A stretch of 7,730 nucleotides of DNA, taken from NCBI GenBank assembly GCA_002348365.1, contig DEBC01000131.1, positions 38,430 to 46,159 on the forward strand, in the 5' to 3' direction. Within the stretch, counting starts at the first letter, position 1, and the number at the start of each line of letters is the position of its first letter. Below the pieces are notes generated by a model. The model searched no databases. It was not told the origin of the DNA and worked only from the letters and a program-made list of their open reading frames with translations. The stretch is from Alphaproteobacteria bacterium UBA2966. GTDB taxonomy: Bacteria > Pseudomonadota > Alphaproteobacteria > UBA2966. Shown piece after piece: positions 6,689 to 7,730 of this stretch. The position numbers and the translations under genes are program-made.

Positions 6689-6694
6689 CCTCCC
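6689..6694 (-). promoter_or_regulatory. Strong Shine-Dalgarno site of the RidA-like gene
   Basis: GGGAGG on the minus strand, 7 nt before the ATG at 6681. It fixes the start of the RidA-like protein and shows that the sequence just past the truncated TPR gene still works as a gene boundary. Confidence 0.75.
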
Positions 6695-6732
6695 TTTCAG
6701 AGATTTCAATGAGATGTGTGGAGTGGGCCGGG

Positions 6733-7290
6733 TCACACCCGAACCCTCGGATTTACTGGGGCAGTACCTAAGCCGCGGCCTGACGGCAGGTCCCAGAGCT
6801 GCCAGGGGGTGCGGTTCATGATGGCTTCGGCGAACAGGCAGCAAATATCGAGGTCGTCCGGATGGGATTTGTGGACGCCGCGCATGGCATCGGCATAAGC
6901 GTCGTTCCATGGTCCGAAATCCTCGACCGATGCGTCCGCGGGATAGCGGTGGGTGATGGCCTCGATCATCGCCTTTTCCGGTGCCGTGACCCGGTCCGTG
7001 AGGCGAACTGCCTGCTCGATGGCGTCGCGGGCAAGGGTGAGGGCCTCGGGTTTCTCGTCATCCTCGAAGTCGCCCCACTGCTTGTTATAGTTGGGGCCGA
7101 TGGCATACGCGATCCCCCAGTGGGCCATGGCGCAGTCGGGATCCAGTTTCACCGCCCGCTGAAAGCACACCACCGCTTCTTCGTGGTTGTAGCCGTAGGT
7201 CCAGACCAGACCGCGGTCGAACCAAAGTTGCGCCTTTTCAGACGATGTGGTGACGGGCCGTCCGTAGGACCCGAGATCGTAGTAGTCCAT
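6733..7290 (-). pseudogene. Truncated TPR-repeat protein (N-terminal fragment)
   Basis: The frame encodes 185 aa from the ATG at 7290 (MDYYDLGSYGRPVTTSS). A further in-frame ATG at 7329 would add 13 residues without a good ribosome-binding site, whereas 7290 has an AGGGGGG tract 8 nt upstream. Residues 22-55 (LWFDRGLVWTYGYNHEEAVVCFQRAVKLDPDCA) read as one tetratricopeptide repeat; further helices follow, with AHWGIAYAIGPNYNK, EDFGPWNDAYADAMRGVH and DDLDICCLFAEAIMNRTPWQLWDL. From memory, relatives with this N-terminus run to several hundred residues with more TPR helices after the LWDL segment. Here similarity stops at about residue 170, and a tail GRGLGTAPVNPRVRV of no recognisable family leads to TGA. 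The other two frames do not restore the expected continuation, so a deletion rather than a frameshift is likely. It could still be expressed as a short single-TPR protein. Confidence 0.65.
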
Positions 7291-7466
7291 CGCACCTTCC
7301 CCCCTGCAAAAGGTGCTGGAGCCTATCAAAACGGTTCGGGAGGTCGAAGCTTTTTGGGACGGCCTGGCGCGGTTGCCCGGTCTGCAGCTTGCTGGCCGAC
7401 GGTCACCTGCCTACGTTTCGAACAGCACAGAAATTTTCGCAACACTGGTCTGAGGGAGTTTTCATC
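7291..7466. promoter_or_regulatory. Divergent intergenic region between the TPR fragment and the SDR gene
   Basis: This 176-bp region separates the minus-strand gene set from the plus-strand SDR, so it should contain promoters for both directions. It is locally richer in A/T than the genes (TTTTT at 7351-7355, GAAATTTTCGC at 7430-7440). I could not pick a -35/-10 pair with confidence in either direction. The clearest element is the hairpin at 7292-7316, described separately. No regulator gene is visible in the window. Confidence 0.5.
7292..7316 (-). promoter_or_regulatory. Inverted repeat around the ribosome-binding site of the TPR gene
   Basis: GCACCTT (7292-7298) and AAGGTGC (7310-7316) form a perfect 7-bp inverted repeat with an 11-nt loop. 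In the minus-strand transcript the loop holds the GGGGGG Shine-Dalgarno tract, and the 3' arm ends one nucleotide before the ATG at 7290. It could modulate translation initiation, act as a protein-binding operator in DNA, or be chance. Confidence 0.4.
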
Positions 7467-7730
7467 ATGAGTCATCCAGCCATGGCGGCCGGCAGGGTCG
7501 CGGTCGTCACCGGTGCTGCTGGCGGCATCGGAAGCGCGACGGCTAGGCTCGTCGCGGAAATGGGCGCAGACGTTCTCGTTGCCGACCTTGAAGCGCCGAA
7601 TGCACTCGCTGACTATATTGCATCGAAGGGTCGCGAGTCGTCTGCGACGGCACTGGATGTGACTGACCGCGCGGCGGTTGAAGCCTGGGCGGCAGATTGC
7701 GGTGCGGTGACCGCGCTCATCGATTGCGCC
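7467..7730 (+). CDS. Short-chain dehydrogenase/reductase, N-terminal part (runs off window)
   Basis: The first 88 residues of a classical-type SDR are present; the gene continues beyond the window. The Rossmann entry is RVAVVTGAAGGIGSATARLVAEMGADVLVADLE (10-42). It contains the TGxxxGxG nucleotide-binding motif (TGAAGGIG, 15-22) and an acidic Asp40 at the end of the second strand, which in this family favours NAD(H) over NADP(H). ALDVTD (62-67) contains the Asp64 that contacts the adenine ring. The usual NNAG motif appears as DCA at the window edge (86-88), an uncommon form. The catalytic Ser-Tyr-Lys lies outside the window. The ATG at 7467 has a GAGGGAG ribosome-binding site about 8 nt upstream. 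It is transcribed away from the minus-strand cluster and may share regulation with it through the common intergenic region. Confidence 0.92.
   Translation, partial: MSHPAMAAGRVAVVTGAAGGIGSATARLVAEMGADVLVADLEAPNALADYIASKGRESSATALDVTDRAAVEAWAADCGAVTALIDCA

Noticed and set aside
6733..6790. Frameshift as the cause of the short TPR protein
   Set aside because: I read the other two minus-strand frames past LWDL; one stops almost at once and the other does not give a plausible TPR continuation, so a deletion fits better.

Overview
This window comes from a GC-rich bacterial chromosome (about 60% G+C by eye, with long antisense open frames throughout). Seven protein-coding loci can be supported. Six lie on the minus strand and one partial gene diverges from them at the right edge. 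The host cannot be named. A predicted coenzyme-F420-dependent oxidoreductase suggests a lineage that makes F420 (actinobacteria, some Chloroflexota, 'Tectomicrobia' or certain environmental proteobacteria). The G/C-rich inverted-repeat cluster at the left edge looks like dispersed intergenic repeats seen in many high-GC genomes.

Layout, read in the direction of minus-strand transcription (right to left): an N-terminal fragment of a TPR-family protein (7290-6733); a RidA/YjgF-family protein lacking the usual catalytic arginine (6681-6259); a 216-bp gap; an LLM-class F420-dependent oxidoreductase (6042-5164); a full-length Lon-like AAA+ protease of the COG1067 type (5155-2801); two tandem, closely related aldo/keto reductases (2777-1785 and 1707-727); and a VOC/glyoxalase-fold protein (715-179). 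Bases 1-178 hold no gene, only nested inverted repeats. To the right of the TPR fragment, a 176-bp divergent intergenic region leads into the start of a plus-strand short-chain dehydrogenase (7467 to the window edge).

From 6042 to 179 the genes are closely spaced: 8, 23, 77 and 11 bp apart. In two cases (oxidoreductase/Lon and AKR1/VOC) the Shine-Dalgarno sequence of the downstream gene overlaps the stop codon of the upstream gene, so a translationally coupled operon is likely. Most products are small-molecule redox or detoxification enzymes: F420 reductase, two AKRs, a VOC enzyme, a RidA-like protein and a divergent SDR. A degradative or detoxifying pathway for a carbonyl compound is plausible, but no substrate can be read from the sequence. 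The Lon-like protease is the outsider in this set.

The main points for a second look are the tandem AKR duplication with a shared His/Cys-rich segment, the truncated TPR gene with a hairpin around its ribosome-binding site, the RidA-like protein without its arginine, the protease inside a redox operon, and the nested repeat at the left edge. I found no convincing sign of a wholly new system, CRISPR array, RNA gene or transposon.
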